Assembly (NCBI GenBank): GCA_964604135.1
Contig: CAZRXU010000001.1
Span: 19,319 to 83,318, forward strand
Reading direction: 5' to 3'
Source of the DNA: Sabulitectum sp964604135
Lineage (GTDB): Bacteria > Fermentibacterota > Fermentibacteria > Fermentibacterales > JCC-6
DNA: 64,000 nucleotides
In this document: positions 51,243-59,740 of the stretch, piece by piece
Layout: every line of letters starts with the position of its first letter
How positions within the stretch are numbered: the stretch's first letter is position 1
Translations under genes and position numbers: made by a program
Notes under the pieces: generated by a model
The model's database searches: none
Told to the model about the DNA's origin: nothing
The model's input: the letters and a program-made list of their open reading frames with translations, nothing else

Positions 51243-52821
51243 AAAAACAGATGTTCTGATAATAGGCGGGGGAATGGCCGGACTTACATGTGCCCTGGAA
51301 ATATCCACTAACTATTCTGTAACGGTACTCAGCAAAATAAATCTTCCTGCAGGAAGCACATTCCTGGCCCAGGGTGGGCTTGCTGCAGTTACATCTGAGG
51401 CCGACAGCTTTGAAAGCCACCTGAAAGACACTCAGAAGTCCGGTGCTGGAATGGTTGATGAGGCTGTGGCCCGTCAGATAATTTCCATGGGGCCGGAACT
51501 TGTTAATACCCTGTCAAACTTGGGTATAACTCTTGAGGGCTCCAATGGAGACGGCGGGGGAATGGAAGGGGGCCACTCTTTCAGGCGGGTGCTGCATTAC
51601 TTCGACCAGACAGGCAGGTTTATCTCCGAGCACCTCGCTGAAGAGTGCAGAAAAAGAAAAAACATCACCATTGTCGAGGGAGCATTCGCCATCAATCTTA
51701 TCACCGCTTCCCGGGAGGCACTGCCTCTTCTTGATATGGGCAGCGACAGATGTCTTGGTGCCTATGTGCTTATTGAAGGGGATGTTGTTACATTTCTGGC
51801 CGGTGAAACGGTTATCGCCACTGGAGGTGCAGGCAAAACGTACCGCTACACATCCAACCAGGATTCCTCAACAGGTGACGGTATAGCAATGGCATACAGA
51901 GCTGGCCTTCCTGTGAAGAACATGGAGTTTTACCAGTTTCATCCAACCTGCCTTTACCATCCAGACAAGAGGAACTTCCTTATTACAGAGGCTCTCCGAG
52001 GAGAGGGCGCAAAACTCTTGAACGAGGCTGGAAAGCGGTTCATGAAGTACTATGACCCGGAGAGAATGGAACTTGCTCCCAGGGACGTTGTTGCCAGAGC
52101 TATCGACAGTGAAATGAAACGTCTTGGCACCGATCACATGCTTCTGGATGCCACACACCTGTCACGGCAGTTCCTTGAAGAGCACTTTCCTGAGGTAACT
52201 TCAGGCGTAACCTCTGTTGGAATACAACCCTGGGAAGACCCCATTCCGGTTGTTCCTGCGGCACACTATTGTGTGGGGGGCATATCCGCAGCAACAGATG
52301 GTTCAACAGAGATGTCAGCTCTTCGCGTTATCGGCGAAGCGTCCTGCACAGGCTTTCACGGGGCCAACCGTCTTGGCAGCAACAGCCTTCTTGAAGCCGG
52401 TGTTATGGGGCTTCTGTGCGCCAGATCCTTTGAAGGCGACCTTTTTCGCCGCGTAACAGACCTTGAGGTGAGAGACTGGTCTTACGGCAGGGCGGAACCT
52501 CTTGAGGAAAGTGTTCTGGTAGATCATTCCTGGGCAAGTCTTAGAAGTGTAATGTGGGATTATGTTGGCATAGTAAAAACCGACAAGCGTCTCAGGCGGG
52601 CTCTTAAACTTCTCGATGTGCTTGCCGATGAGGTGGAGGAAGACTACTGGACTCTTCTACCCACAGTAGAACAGCTGGAGCTTAGGAACCTCACCACAGT
52701 GGCAAGGGTTATAGTAAGAAGTGCGCTTCTGCGCAGAGAGAGTGTAGGGCTTCATTACCTTGTAGACTGTCCCCACAAATCGCACACAAGAACAGATACG
52801 GTACTGAGAATAAACCCGTAG
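51235..52821 (+). CDS. nadB: L-aspartate oxidase
   Basis: 528 aa, GTG start with a G-run ribosome site. First enzyme of de novo NAD synthesis, oxidising aspartate to iminoaspartate; under anaerobic conditions fumarate is the acceptor. FAD-binding LIIGGGMAGLTCALE, the ATGGAGKTYRYTSN loop, FYQFHPTCL, the substrate-binding HYCVGGI and GLHGANRLGSNSLLEA-type segment (here FHGANRLGSNSLLEAG) are present. nadA and nadC are not in the window. Confidence 0.95.
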   Translation: MTKKTDVLIIGGGMAGLTCALEISTNYSVTVLSKINLPAGSTFLAQGGLAAVTSEADSFESHLKDTQKSGAGMVDEAVARQIISMGPELVNTLSNLGITLEGSNGDGGGMEGGHSFRRVLHYFDQTGRFISEHLAEECRKRKNITIVEGAFAINLITASREALPLLDMGSDRCLGAYVLIEGDVVTFLAGETVIATGGAGKTYRYTSNQDSSTGDGIAMAYRAGLPVKNMEFYQFHPTCLYHPDKRNFLITEALRGEGAKLLNEAGKRFMKYYDPERMELAPRDVVARAIDSEMKRLGTDHMLLDATHLSRQFLEEHFPEVTSGVTSVGIQPWEDPIPVVPAAHYCVGGISAATDGSTEMSALRVIGEASCTGFHGANRLGSNSLLEAGVMGLLCARSFEGDLFRRVTDLEVRDWSYGRAEPLEESVLVDHSWASLRSVMWDYVGIVKTDKRLRRALKLLDVLADEVEEDYWTLLPTVEQLELRNLTTVARVIVRSALLRRESVGLHYLVDCPHKSHTRTDTVLRINP

Positions 52822-52828
52822 GGAGTTC

Positions 52829-53353
52829 ATGAAGAAGCTTCTCCCCGTATTCCTGCTCATGGCAGCCTGCGTACCGGCTCCGGTGTACCGGGGCGCAGGT
52901 GTGAACTGTCGGGGTCCAATGCCTTCCTCTTGCGGAACAGTGGATTCTTCCACCGGGGAACCTGTACCTCCGCCTACCCCCGCCACATCAGTAGAGCACC
53001 GTATTCAGGGGGAAATAGACAGCTGGATGGGCACACCATACGTGTACGGCGGCGTTTCCCACAACGGGGTAGACTGCTCTGGATTTACACAGGCTGTGTA
53101 CCGTTCCGTTGGCATTGAAATTCCCAGAAGGGCATCCAGACAGGCTGCAGCTGCAGAAACAGTGAGAAGGGAAAACCTCAAGTACGGCGATCTTGTGTTC
53201 TTCAACACTTCAGGTTCAGGAATCTCCCACTGTGGTATCTACCTTGGAAATGGTGAGTTCGTACACGCTTCCAGCAGCAGGGGAGTAGTGCGGGATCTGC
53301 TGAATCACCCATACTATTCCACTCGGTATGTGACCGGTGGAAGGTTCCTGTAG
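52829..53353 (+). CDS. NlpC/P60 peptidoglycan hydrolase, lipoprotein
   Basis: 174 aa with a lipoprotein signal ending at Cys14 (LLMAACV). The papain-like NlpC/P60 domain occupies residues 55-174 with catalytic Cys83 (VDCSGFTQ), His134 (ISHCGIYLG) and His146 (FVHASSS). It cuts D-Glu-mDAP bonds in cell-wall peptides. It follows nadB by seven bases. Confidence 0.92.
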   Translation: MKKLLPVFLLMAACVPAPVYRGAGVNCRGPMPSSCGTVDSSTGEPVPPPTPATSVEHRIQGEIDSWMGTPYVYGGVSHNGVDCSGFTQAVYRSVGIEIPRRASRQAAAAETVRRENLKYGDLVFFNTSGSGISHCGIYLGNGEFVHASSSRGVVRDLLNHPYYSTRYVTGGRFL

Positions 53354-53358
53354 CGCCA

Positions 53359-54501
53359 ATGAAAATACTTGATATAAATAATCTTTACTCCCCATCCGGT
53401 GGCGGAATAAGAGTGTATCACCACGAGAAGCTGAACTGGTGCAGCAAAAGTGGAATCGAAAATCTTCTGCTGTATCCAGCCCGGCAAAACACAACAGTTC
53501 ATGTAAACGGAGGTACCGTTCGCGGTATAAAATCTCCCGGCCTCGGAGGCAGCGGTTACAGCTTTTTCACCAGAGGAAAACCACTCAGGGAGATAATCGC
53601 CCGGTACAATCCAGATGTAATTGAACTGGGCAGTGGCATTGTTGTTCCAGGAATGGTCAGAAATGCACTGCAAACAAAACCAGTATTCGCATACTTCCAC
53701 TCAAACTGGCCTGAAACTCTGCCAATGAGCGTTCTTGGTATCACCGGCAGATTGCAGCGAAATCTATTCAGAAAGCTAACAACCCCGCTTATGCACAGAG
53801 CCTACAGAGATCTGAATGCTGTTATGGCAGGAAGCAATTACTCAATAGACTGCTTAAAACAGGCAGGCATAACAAGAATAAAAAAGATTCCCCTTGGTAC
53901 AGATCCTGAAGTGTTCCACCCGAACAGGAGATCAACAGCACTTAGAAATGCCCTGGAAGTGCCTCCGGAAGGGAAGATAGTTCTTTACATGGGCCGTCTG
54001 GCTCCTGAAAAAGGAATACAGGTTCTTCTTGAGGCATGTACCCCTCTGTTCAGAGAAAAACAGCTGACAGTGGTAATAGCAGGCAGTGGACACTGGAACA
54101 AAAAGGTACGCAAGGCTGCACACAGATATCCAGACAGGCTTAAACTGGTAAGCAGGGTTGAAACAAAATACCAGGCGGCAGAGCTTATGGCCAGCGCAGA
54201 TGTGTTCGTTTCCGCAGGACCGCTGGAAACCTTTTCCCTCACAACACTTGAAGCCCTTGCCTGCGGAACTCCTGTTGCAGCCTGCACACAGGCAGCTGCC
54301 TCGGAACTGGTAACACAGGCCGGGGGCAGTTCCACCTATTCTCCATGGAATTCAGGTGAAGCCCTTGCAGAAGCCATCTTTACGGCTGCATCAGCAACCC
54401 TTGAACAAAGAAAAAAATACCGTGCCTTCGCAGAGCAGTACACCTGGAACACCTGTTTTGAAAAAGTGTTCAGGTTGTATAATTCAGAGTTGAACGCATA
54501 A
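53359..54501 (+). CDS. GT4-family glycosyltransferase
   Basis: 380 aa. N-terminal acceptor half begins MKILDINNLYSPSGGGIRVY; C-terminal half has VLYMGRLAPEKGIQVLLEA and the E-x7-E motif in ETFSLTTLE. It resembles mannosyltransferases of cell-surface glycans. The start comes six bases after the NlpC/P60 stop and it closes the long operon. Confidence 0.88.
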   Translation: MKILDINNLYSPSGGGIRVYHHEKLNWCSKSGIENLLLYPARQNTTVHVNGGTVRGIKSPGLGGSGYSFFTRGKPLREIIARYNPDVIELGSGIVVPGMVRNALQTKPVFAYFHSNWPETLPMSVLGITGRLQRNLFRKLTTPLMHRAYRDLNAVMAGSNYSIDCLKQAGITRIKKIPLGTDPEVFHPNRRSTALRNALEVPPEGKIVLYMGRLAPEKGIQVLLEACTPLFREKQLTVVIAGSGHWNKKVRKAAHRYPDRLKLVSRVETKYQAAELMASADVFVSAGPLETFSLTTLEALACGTPVAACTQAAASELVTQAGGSSTYSPWNSGEALAEAIFTAASATLEQRKKYRAFAEQYTWNTCFEKVFRLYNSELNA

Positions 54502-54894
54502 ATAGCACTATTTCAGGCTCTCCAGCTATGGGGAACGGCAGAATCTCTTCGTGACACAGGGATCATTTCCGCAACGTCACGAAAATGATGCGGGATGAAC
54601 TCACAAGGAATACTTGTTAGTTGCTCTGAAGGCTCCGGCGGATGCAGCAGAAGAAACAGCAGTGTAACACTGCCGCGGGTATTCCGGTCTGTGTATAGGA
54701 GCAAAGAAATACCCGGGTGTGGGATATTGCTTTGATTTGTGACTAAGCGATGGGTTATTGTATTCGATATCAGTAGTACTAACTAATGCAGGGAAGGAAC
54801 AGTATTAGAGCGAATCAACTCAATCAATTTCACTTTCACCTTAGGCTATTGAGAGTGAAGCAGTTTTGTAAACACCTATACCAGGAGGTATACG
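54502..54894. other. Intergenic stretch upstream of the PQQ-propeller gene
   Basis: About 390 bases without a supported gene. A 48-codon ATG frame at 54595 lacks a ribosome site. No convincing promoter hexamer pair or terminator hairpin with T-run was found by eye. The AGGAGG site at its end belongs to the next gene. Confidence 0.5.
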
Positions 54895-56583
54895 ATGATA
54901 ATAGTTGCATTGATATCCGCAATTCTCTCGGCTTCCGGTGTTGCCATCACAGAGCCTGTAGACGGTGAAACCTACAACGGTGACTGGCTTACAGTTCGGG
55001 CAATTGTAGAGAATGATAACACACTGCCTGATTCTGTGCACTACACCCTTAACGGGGGTAACGCTGTAACAGTTCCGAGGCTGAACACAGACTGGTATAC
55101 TTACATGGCAAACGACTGCCACACTGGATATTCAGAGTCTCCAGGACCTGTGGACAGTACAATTCTGTGGACTGCGCAGGTAACAGGCAGCTACCATGAA
55201 TTCCCTACGCCTGTAGTTGTAGACGGTATTGTGTACTATCCACAGGATTCCACAGGTGATTCCCTGTACGCCCTGAACGCTGCAACGGGAGAAATTATCT
55301 GGAGTTACCGAACTGGCTACACCGATGACGCTGTAACCGTAAAGAACGGATACCTCTACACTTCCAGTGATTCGCTGTGGTGCCTTGATGCACTTACCGG
55401 AGAGAGGATATGGGCCAATGGTGAGGCAACAGGAGACGCAAGCACACCGGCAGTACATGGTAACGCAGTATTCAACTGCAGCAACAATTACGCAGCGAGC
55501 AACAGCACTGTGTATTCGCTCGATACTGAAACAGGAGATGTGAACTGGACCAGAGATGTATCCGGTTACGTGGCAAGCTGTCTCACCGTCTGGAACGATA
55601 TGTTGTTCATGCCTACATACTACGGCCCTCTGTACGCCTTCAATATCAGCAACGGAGATATTATATGGCAGAACACTGATGCGCAGAATGGTTACTGGGA
55701 TTCCTCTCCTGTAATAGTTGACGGGTATCTTTACATCCTGGGTAATGACAGCAGGGCAAGGGCATTTGATCCGCTTACAGGAAACATGGTGTGGGAAACA
55801 AGTATCACACCTGGAACATACCTTTCCGCTACTCCTGCATTCCACGATAACAGATTGTACTTTGGTGATCAGGTTGATTCCTTCCACTGCCTGGAAACTG
55901 TTGCAGGAGGTTCTGTGTGGAAAGTACCGGGAGTGTTGCATGGTTCCCCCGGGGTTGCAGACGGTATGGTGTTCTACGGAGAGGGCAGCAACTACTACGA
56001 CAGAACAGCACATGTCTACGCTCTGGATTGTGAAAACGGTGAGGTTGTATGGAGTTATCTTACAAACTGCGGTCCGTTCGGTATTGTTTCCAGCCCGTCA
56101 ATTGTTGATGGAATTGTGTACATTGCAGGAACAGATGGGAATATGTATGCCTTCGGTACAGGGCTTAAGTATACATACCTCGACGACCTTTACGCACAGG
56201 TGGGGGCCAATGAGCTGATAGTAACATCTTTTGCAGGCGGCACTGCCGTTGCAGCGGACACAATCAGCTTCACCGTGTCCGGTACCGGTTTCACACCGGA
56301 AACGTCCCGTGTGTTCAGCATAACAGCAGGGCCAAACCCGTTTGCAGTAAGTGCCGACATCTCGTTTGAACTGCCGAACAGTGGCTATACCAGTGTCTCA
56401 ATATTTGATCTTGCCGGAAGAGAAGTGGCAACACTGCTTAACGGAGAAATGGTTCAGGGAAGCCATTCTGTAAGCTGGAACGGCAGTCTGAAGAGCGGGG
56501 AAGAGGCCGCGTCAGGTCTGTACCTCGTCCGAATTGAATCAGACGGTGTTGTTGAAACAACAGGATTGTGTCTGCTGCGGTAG
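54895..56583 (+). CDS. Secreted PQQ-type beta-propeller protein with C-terminal sorting/FlgD-like domain
   Basis: 562 aa, ATG after AGGAGG. A signal peptide (about residues 1-18) is followed by a Big-like region, then six or more PQQ-binding-like repeats with the motif YALNAATGEIIWSYRTG, repeated as LWCLDALTGERIW, VYSLDTETGDVNW and AFDPLTGNMVW. The end (GPNPFAVSADISFELP, VSIFDLAGREVATLL, ASGLYLVRIESDG) is a T9SS/FlgD-like tail common in extracellular proteins of FCB-type bacteria. Function of the propeller is unknown; such repeats often bind ligands or proteins. Confidence 0.88.
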   Translation: MIIVALISAILSASGVAITEPVDGETYNGDWLTVRAIVENDNTLPDSVHYTLNGGNAVTVPRLNTDWYTYMANDCHTGYSESPGPVDSTILWTAQVTGSYHEFPTPVVVDGIVYYPQDSTGDSLYALNAATGEIIWSYRTGYTDDAVTVKNGYLYTSSDSLWCLDALTGERIWANGEATGDASTPAVHGNAVFNCSNNYAASNSTVYSLDTETGDVNWTRDVSGYVASCLTVWNDMLFMPTYYGPLYAFNISNGDIIWQNTDAQNGYWDSSPVIVDGYLYILGNDSRARAFDPLTGNMVWETSITPGTYLSATPAFHDNRLYFGDQVDSFHCLETVAGGSVWKVPGVLHGSPGVADGMVFYGEGSNYYDRTAHVYALDCENGEVVWSYLTNCGPFGIVSSPSIVDGIVYIAGTDGNMYAFGTGLKYTYLDDLYAQVGANELIVTSFAGGTAVAADTISFTVSGTGFTPETSRVFSITAGPNPFAVSADISFELPNSGYTSVSIFDLAGREVATLLNGEMVQGSHSVSWNGSLKSGEEAASGLYLVRIESDGVVETTGLCLLR

Positions 56584-56646
56584 AGTTCTCTATTTAGGAA
56601 AATGCCTTGAGGAAAGCCTTCAGCAACTGTGGTATGTATAAAATAC

Positions 56647-56675
56647 TTGACATGATGTAAGAAATAGCATACATT
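56647..56675 (+). promoter_or_regulatory. Sigma-70-type promoter for the membrane protein/XRE pair
   Basis: A perfect TTGACA (56647-56652), 17-base spacer and TACATT (56670-56675), about 37 bases before the ATG at 56713. Confidence 0.65.
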
Positions 56676-56712
56676 CTTTCTGTGTTGATAAACTCTCATT
56701 GCACAGGAGGAA

Positions 56713-57138
56713 ATGATGCAGAACAGACACGAGAAACTTGCGGTTTTCAATCTCTCCATAATTGCAGCAGGTATCCTGCTTTTCATTCTGATATGGCAAA
56801 CCATGGGAATCAGTCGAGCATACGGAGGGTTTGCTGTGTTCGCTTTCATGGCTGTTGGTCACCTGGTGTTTCTGAGGAAGAGGAAATCTCCTGAAGTTGT
56901 GGAAGATGAGCGCGATGCATCTATCCGGATAAAGGCAAACTCTGTTGCGCTTGCCTTTATGAATACCTATTTCATCTTCGTGTCGCTTGCGGTGTACTTC
57001 ACTTATTCAGACGCAGGAGTTGTTTCGGTTGATTTCTTTCCTCTGTTTGTGTACATCGGCTGGGCAGTACAGGTTTTTGCGTTTTCCGTAACAACACTTG
57101 TACAGTACAGAAGGGGAACCAGCTGTGGAACCTGCTGA
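56713..57138 (+). CDS. Small four-helix membrane protein paired with an XRE regulator
   Basis: 141 aa, ATG with AGGAGG upstream. Four hydrophobic helices with a cytoplasmic loop VVEDERDASIRIKANSVALAF. The DERD-x-x-I-x-x-KA pattern and the following XRE gene recall DUF2178-type membrane proteins, which are typically encoded next to a YozG-like regulator. Function unknown; the pair may form a membrane-regulator module. The regulator gene starts within its last 14 bases. Confidence 0.65.
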   Translation: MMQNRHEKLAVFNLSIIAAGILLFILIWQTMGISRAYGGFAVFAFMAVGHLVFLRKRKSPEVVEDERDASIRIKANSVALAFMNTYFIFVSLAVYFTYSDAGVVSVDFFPLFVYIGWAVQVFAFSVTTLVQYRRGTSCGTC

Positions 57139-57337
57139 GCTCAGGAATCAAATCAGGCGTTTGCGATTCGAACACGGAGAAATGACACAACAGAAACTGG
57201 CTGATCTGGTTCATGTAACCAGGCAAACGATCATCGCTCTTGAGGCGCACAGATACAACCCTTCTCTTCTGCTTGCTCTGAGAATTGCAAAGGTTTTCGG
57301 AGTATCTGTGGATGATGTGTTCGAGTACAATGAATAA
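57125..57337 (+). CDS. XRE-family (YozG-like) transcriptional regulator
   Basis: 70 aa from a GTG preceded by AGAAGGGGAA. It is almost wholly a helix-turn-helix: LRFEHGEMTQQKLADLVHVTRQTIIALEAHRYNPSL, here quoted only by its parts MTQQKLADL and VTRQTIIALE, ending in VFGVSVDDVFEY. Such mini-regulators normally repress their own operon. Confidence 0.88.
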   Translation: MEPAELRNQIRRLRFEHGEMTQQKLADLVHVTRQTIIALEAHRYNPSLLLALRIAKVFGVSVDDVFEYNE

Positions 57338-57370
57338 GAGAGCAGGTTGTAGGTACGATCTCCTTGTGTT

Positions 57371-57399
57371 TTGACTACAGTATAAGTATCTTCATTGTA
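57371..57399 (+). promoter_or_regulatory. Candidate promoter/operator of mazEF
   Basis: TTGACT at 57371 is followed after 17 bases by the poor hexamer ATTGTA. Inside it CTACA and TGTAG form a small dyad, a possible site for autorepression by MazEF. Confidence 0.35.
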
Positions 57400-57415
57400 G
57401 AAACAGGAGGAGCTG

Positions 57416-57658
57416 ATGCAAACTAGAATACAGAAGTGGGGAAACAGTCTTGCCGTGCGGATTCCAAAGGCATTTGTAAGTGAGATAAACATCTCGTACG
57501 GTACTTCTGTAGATATCACTGTTGATAAAGGCAGAATTATTATAGATCCAAATGTCAGACACGAGTACAGGCTGGAAGACCTGCTCAGTGATGTCAGCAG
57601 GCAGAATCTTCATGCCGAGGTTGAAACAGATGATGCTGTGGGGCGGGAAAGCCTGTGA
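57416..57658 (+). CDS. mazE: MazE-type antitoxin (AbrB fold)
   Basis: 80 aa, ATG after AGGAGG. The swapped-hairpin AbrB domain is MQTRIQKWGNSLAVRIPKAF then VDITVDKGRIIIDP; the acidic C-terminal tail (LHAEVETDDAVG) should wrap the toxin. The stop overlaps the toxin GTG by 4 bases, giving the usual coupled expression. Confidence 0.92.
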   Translation: MQTRIQKWGNSLAVRIPKAFVSEINISYGTSVDITVDKGRIIIDPNVRHEYRLEDLLSDVSRQNLHAEVETDDAVGRESL

Positions 57659-57996
57659 CTGGCGGAAACTATTGTCCGAAAAGGGGAGACATTGTGTGGC
57701 TTTCCTTCAACCCGCATGCCGGTCATGAGCAGGCGGGGAGGCGTCCTGCGCTTGTGCTTTCACTACTGTCATACAACAGGAAAGTTGGTCTGGCTCTGCA
57801 CTGTCCTGTTATCAGTGAGGTAAAGGGCTATCCTTTTGAAGTGAAGATACCTTCCGGTCTTGAGGTTTCGGGCGTAGTTCTGTCTGACCAGATAAAAAGC
57901 CTCGACTGGGCAGCTCGAAAAGCAACCTTTGCCTGTACTCTGCCAGAGAAGACGATAAGAGAAGTTCTGGGGAAAGCTGGAACGCTTCTGAGGTAA
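57655..57996 (+). CDS. mazF: MazF-type mRNA interferase toxin
   Basis: 113 aa, GTG start. PemK/MazF features are YCPKRGDIVWLSFNPHAGHEQ, RRPALVLS, VISEVKGYPFEV and SDQIKSLDW. It cleaves mRNA at short sequence motifs unless bound by the antitoxin encoded upstream. Confidence 0.92.
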   Translation: MTGGNYCPKRGDIVWLSFNPHAGHEQAGRRPALVLSLLSYNRKVGLALHCPVISEVKGYPFEVKIPSGLEVSGVVLSDQIKSLDWAARKATFACTLPEKTIREVLGKAGTLLR

Positions 57997-58063
57997 ACAA
58001 TTTCTGAAAACCACGGCAGCTTCTGCAGCCGGACTGTTAATAAGTTAAACAAGGAAAACCGGA

Positions 58064-58840
58064 ATGCTAAATATCAAAGAAATCGAAGCAGCTCTATCGC
58101 CAGTTATTCTAAAACAACAGCAAGCCTGCAGTATTCATACTCTTTTCAGTTATCAATATCCAATTGGAATAGGTGTATCAAACAAGCTACATGTTTTTCT
58201 GGAGCAATTAGGAACATATCAGTACAAATCAACAGTTACTCTTCCGATGCAAATCCGAGAGGGCACACAAGCCGCTTTCTATATTGACGAGCTGCAAGAT
58301 TGCTGTTGTGTTGTAACTCCCAGTTGTCTGAAAGAATCGAATTTCTTCGCAACGATTCTTCATGAATTTGTCCACTGTTATCAAAACAGAACATGTGAGG
58401 ATAACCTGAAGACAAAACTGAGTATTTATCAACGCGCAAAAAGTACTCAGGATTATATGTGGGAGATAAATCATCCATTCCCGTATGAAAATCTTAGCTT
58501 CCAGAAGCTTTTACAAAGCATCACAAGATATAGTCTCGATGATACTATGGATGTACTTTCTATACTATCAGCAAAACTTGAAATCTATGACTACGAGTAC
58601 ATGATATGGCAACTCTGGAAAGAGGGCTTTGCTCGGTATATTGAGAATGGAATCCTTCGGATGAATGATATTGAAGAAAACAACGGTGGTTCAAATATAG
58701 AATCGCCGAATAGAACTTCTCTTTACTTTGTTGGTGACTGGATCTGGCGACAACTGGAGGCTCGAGATAGGAATTTAATTGAGGATATTGAAAAGGCATT
58801 TTCTATCTTGAAACACAATTATGGTTTAACAATGGCGTGA
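58064..58840 (+). CDS. Putative HExxH metallopeptidase, AT-rich
   Basis: 258 aa, no family recognised with certainty. HEFVH (His100, Glu101, His104) in TILHEFVHCYQNRT and a downstream WKEGFARYIEN with Glu187 give the layout of a gluzincin zinc peptidase. No signal peptide. Codon use is clearly more AT-rich (many ATA, CAA, AAA) than in its neighbours, suggesting horizontal acquisition, and it follows mazEF. The ribosome site is AAGGAAAACCGGA. Confidence 0.6.
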   Translation: MLNIKEIEAALSPVILKQQQACSIHTLFSYQYPIGIGVSNKLHVFLEQLGTYQYKSTVTLPMQIREGTQAAFYIDELQDCCCVVTPSCLKESNFFATILHEFVHCYQNRTCEDNLKTKLSIYQRAKSTQDYMWEINHPFPYENLSFQKLLQSITRYSLDDTMDVLSILSAKLEIYDYEYMIWQLWKEGFARYIENGILRMNDIEENNGGSNIESPNRTSLYFVGDWIWRQLEARDRNLIEDIEKAFSILKHNYGLTMA

Positions 58841-58925
58841 ACTTATCACAGTCGCTTTGGATACCGAAGCTAATATCATAACTATGCAAGTTACGCCAGA
58901 AGTTCATGTTCCGTGGAGAGGTTGG

Positions 58926-59666
58926 ATGAAACACAAAGAGCAGTGGAAACCTGGGAAGTTTGTTTACAGGCGGGGCAGGCTGGCAGCGTCGGGGGATACA
59001 GCCGAGGTATCTGCAGCGTCACGGCTGGTTACAGATCTGATCGCAGGCTGTTATCAGGAATACCTGGGGAAGTATGCAAGTGGCAGGCTGCTTGACCTTG
59101 GCTGCGGCAAAGTTCCTCTGTACGGGGCATATAAGGGCTTCATTACAGACAATACCTGCGTAGACTGGGGAAACAGTCTGCACAGCAACCCTTTTCTCGA
59201 TCACCAGTGTGACCTTACGCAGCAGCTTCCATTTTCAGACGGGGAGTACAACACAGTAATTCTTTCAGATGTGCTTGAGCATATTCCTGAACCAGGGCAC
59301 CTTATGGGGGAGATAGCTCGTGTGCTTGCCCCGGGAGGCACTCTTGTAATGAATGTACCGTTCATGTACTGGCTTCACGAAGAGCCTTATGACTTCCACA
59401 GATACACTTCTTTTGCCCTGAGAAGGATGGCAGAATTGGCAGGGCTTGAAGTGGAAGAGCTCATACCCATCGGCGGGGCACTGTGTGTATTAACAGATAT
59501 CTATGCAAAATATGTCATCCGTCTGCCGCATATTGGAAGAATTCTTGCAGTTCTGGCACAGTGGTCTACAGGAATAGTTCACAGGTCGAAGATGGGCGGT
59601 AAGTTGTTCAGAGCCACTGCGAAGAAGTTTCCTCTCGGGTACTTCATGGTTGCCATTAAGCGTTGA
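58926..59666 (+). CDS. Class I SAM-dependent methyltransferase
   Basis: 246 aa from an ATG with GGAGAGG four bases upstream; a TTG at 58857 would add 23 residues. The SAM-binding motif is LLDLGCGKVPLYGAY, then VILSDVLEHIPEPGHL and GGTLVMNVPFMYWLHEEPYDFHRYT-type segment (quoted as MNVPFMYWLHEEPYD). The substrate is unknown; such proteins are often found in sugar or lipid modification loci. Confidence 0.85.
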   Translation: MKHKEQWKPGKFVYRRGRLAASGDTAEVSAASRLVTDLIAGCYQEYLGKYASGRLLDLGCGKVPLYGAYKGFITDNTCVDWGNSLHSNPFLDHQCDLTQQLPFSDGEYNTVILSDVLEHIPEPGHLMGEIARVLAPGGTLVMNVPFMYWLHEEPYDFHRYTSFALRRMAELAGLEVEELIPIGGALCVLTDIYAKYVIRLPHIGRILAVLAQWSTGIVHRSKMGGKLFRATAKKFPLGYFMVAIKR

Positions 59667-59682
59667 AATTTGCACAGAACAC

Positions 59683-59708
59683 TATAGTAGTATTATCATA
59701 CCACTATA
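59683..59708. promoter_or_regulatory. AT-rich dyad upstream of the DUF1858/GTPase/ATPase operon
   Basis: TATAGTAGTAT and ATACCACTATA pair as an 11-base stem with one mismatch around a four-base centre, 33 bases before the first gene of the cluster. It looks like a regulator operator in the promoter region (TTGCAC at 59670 could be a minus-35), but it might also be a weak terminator of the methyltransferase gene. Confidence 0.45.
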
Positions 59709-59740
59709 CCGTAACTCTTTGTTGAAAGAAGAGCCGAACC

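Noticed and set aside
54595..54741. 48-codon frame in the gap before the PQQ-propeller gene
   Set aside because: It has no ribosome site, no coupling to a neighbour and no recognisable pattern.
55132..56013. Long minus-strand frame (293 codons) opposite the PQQ-propeller gene
   Set aside because: Cys/Arg/Val-rich shadow of the repetitive plus-strand gene with no ribosome site or recognisable domain.
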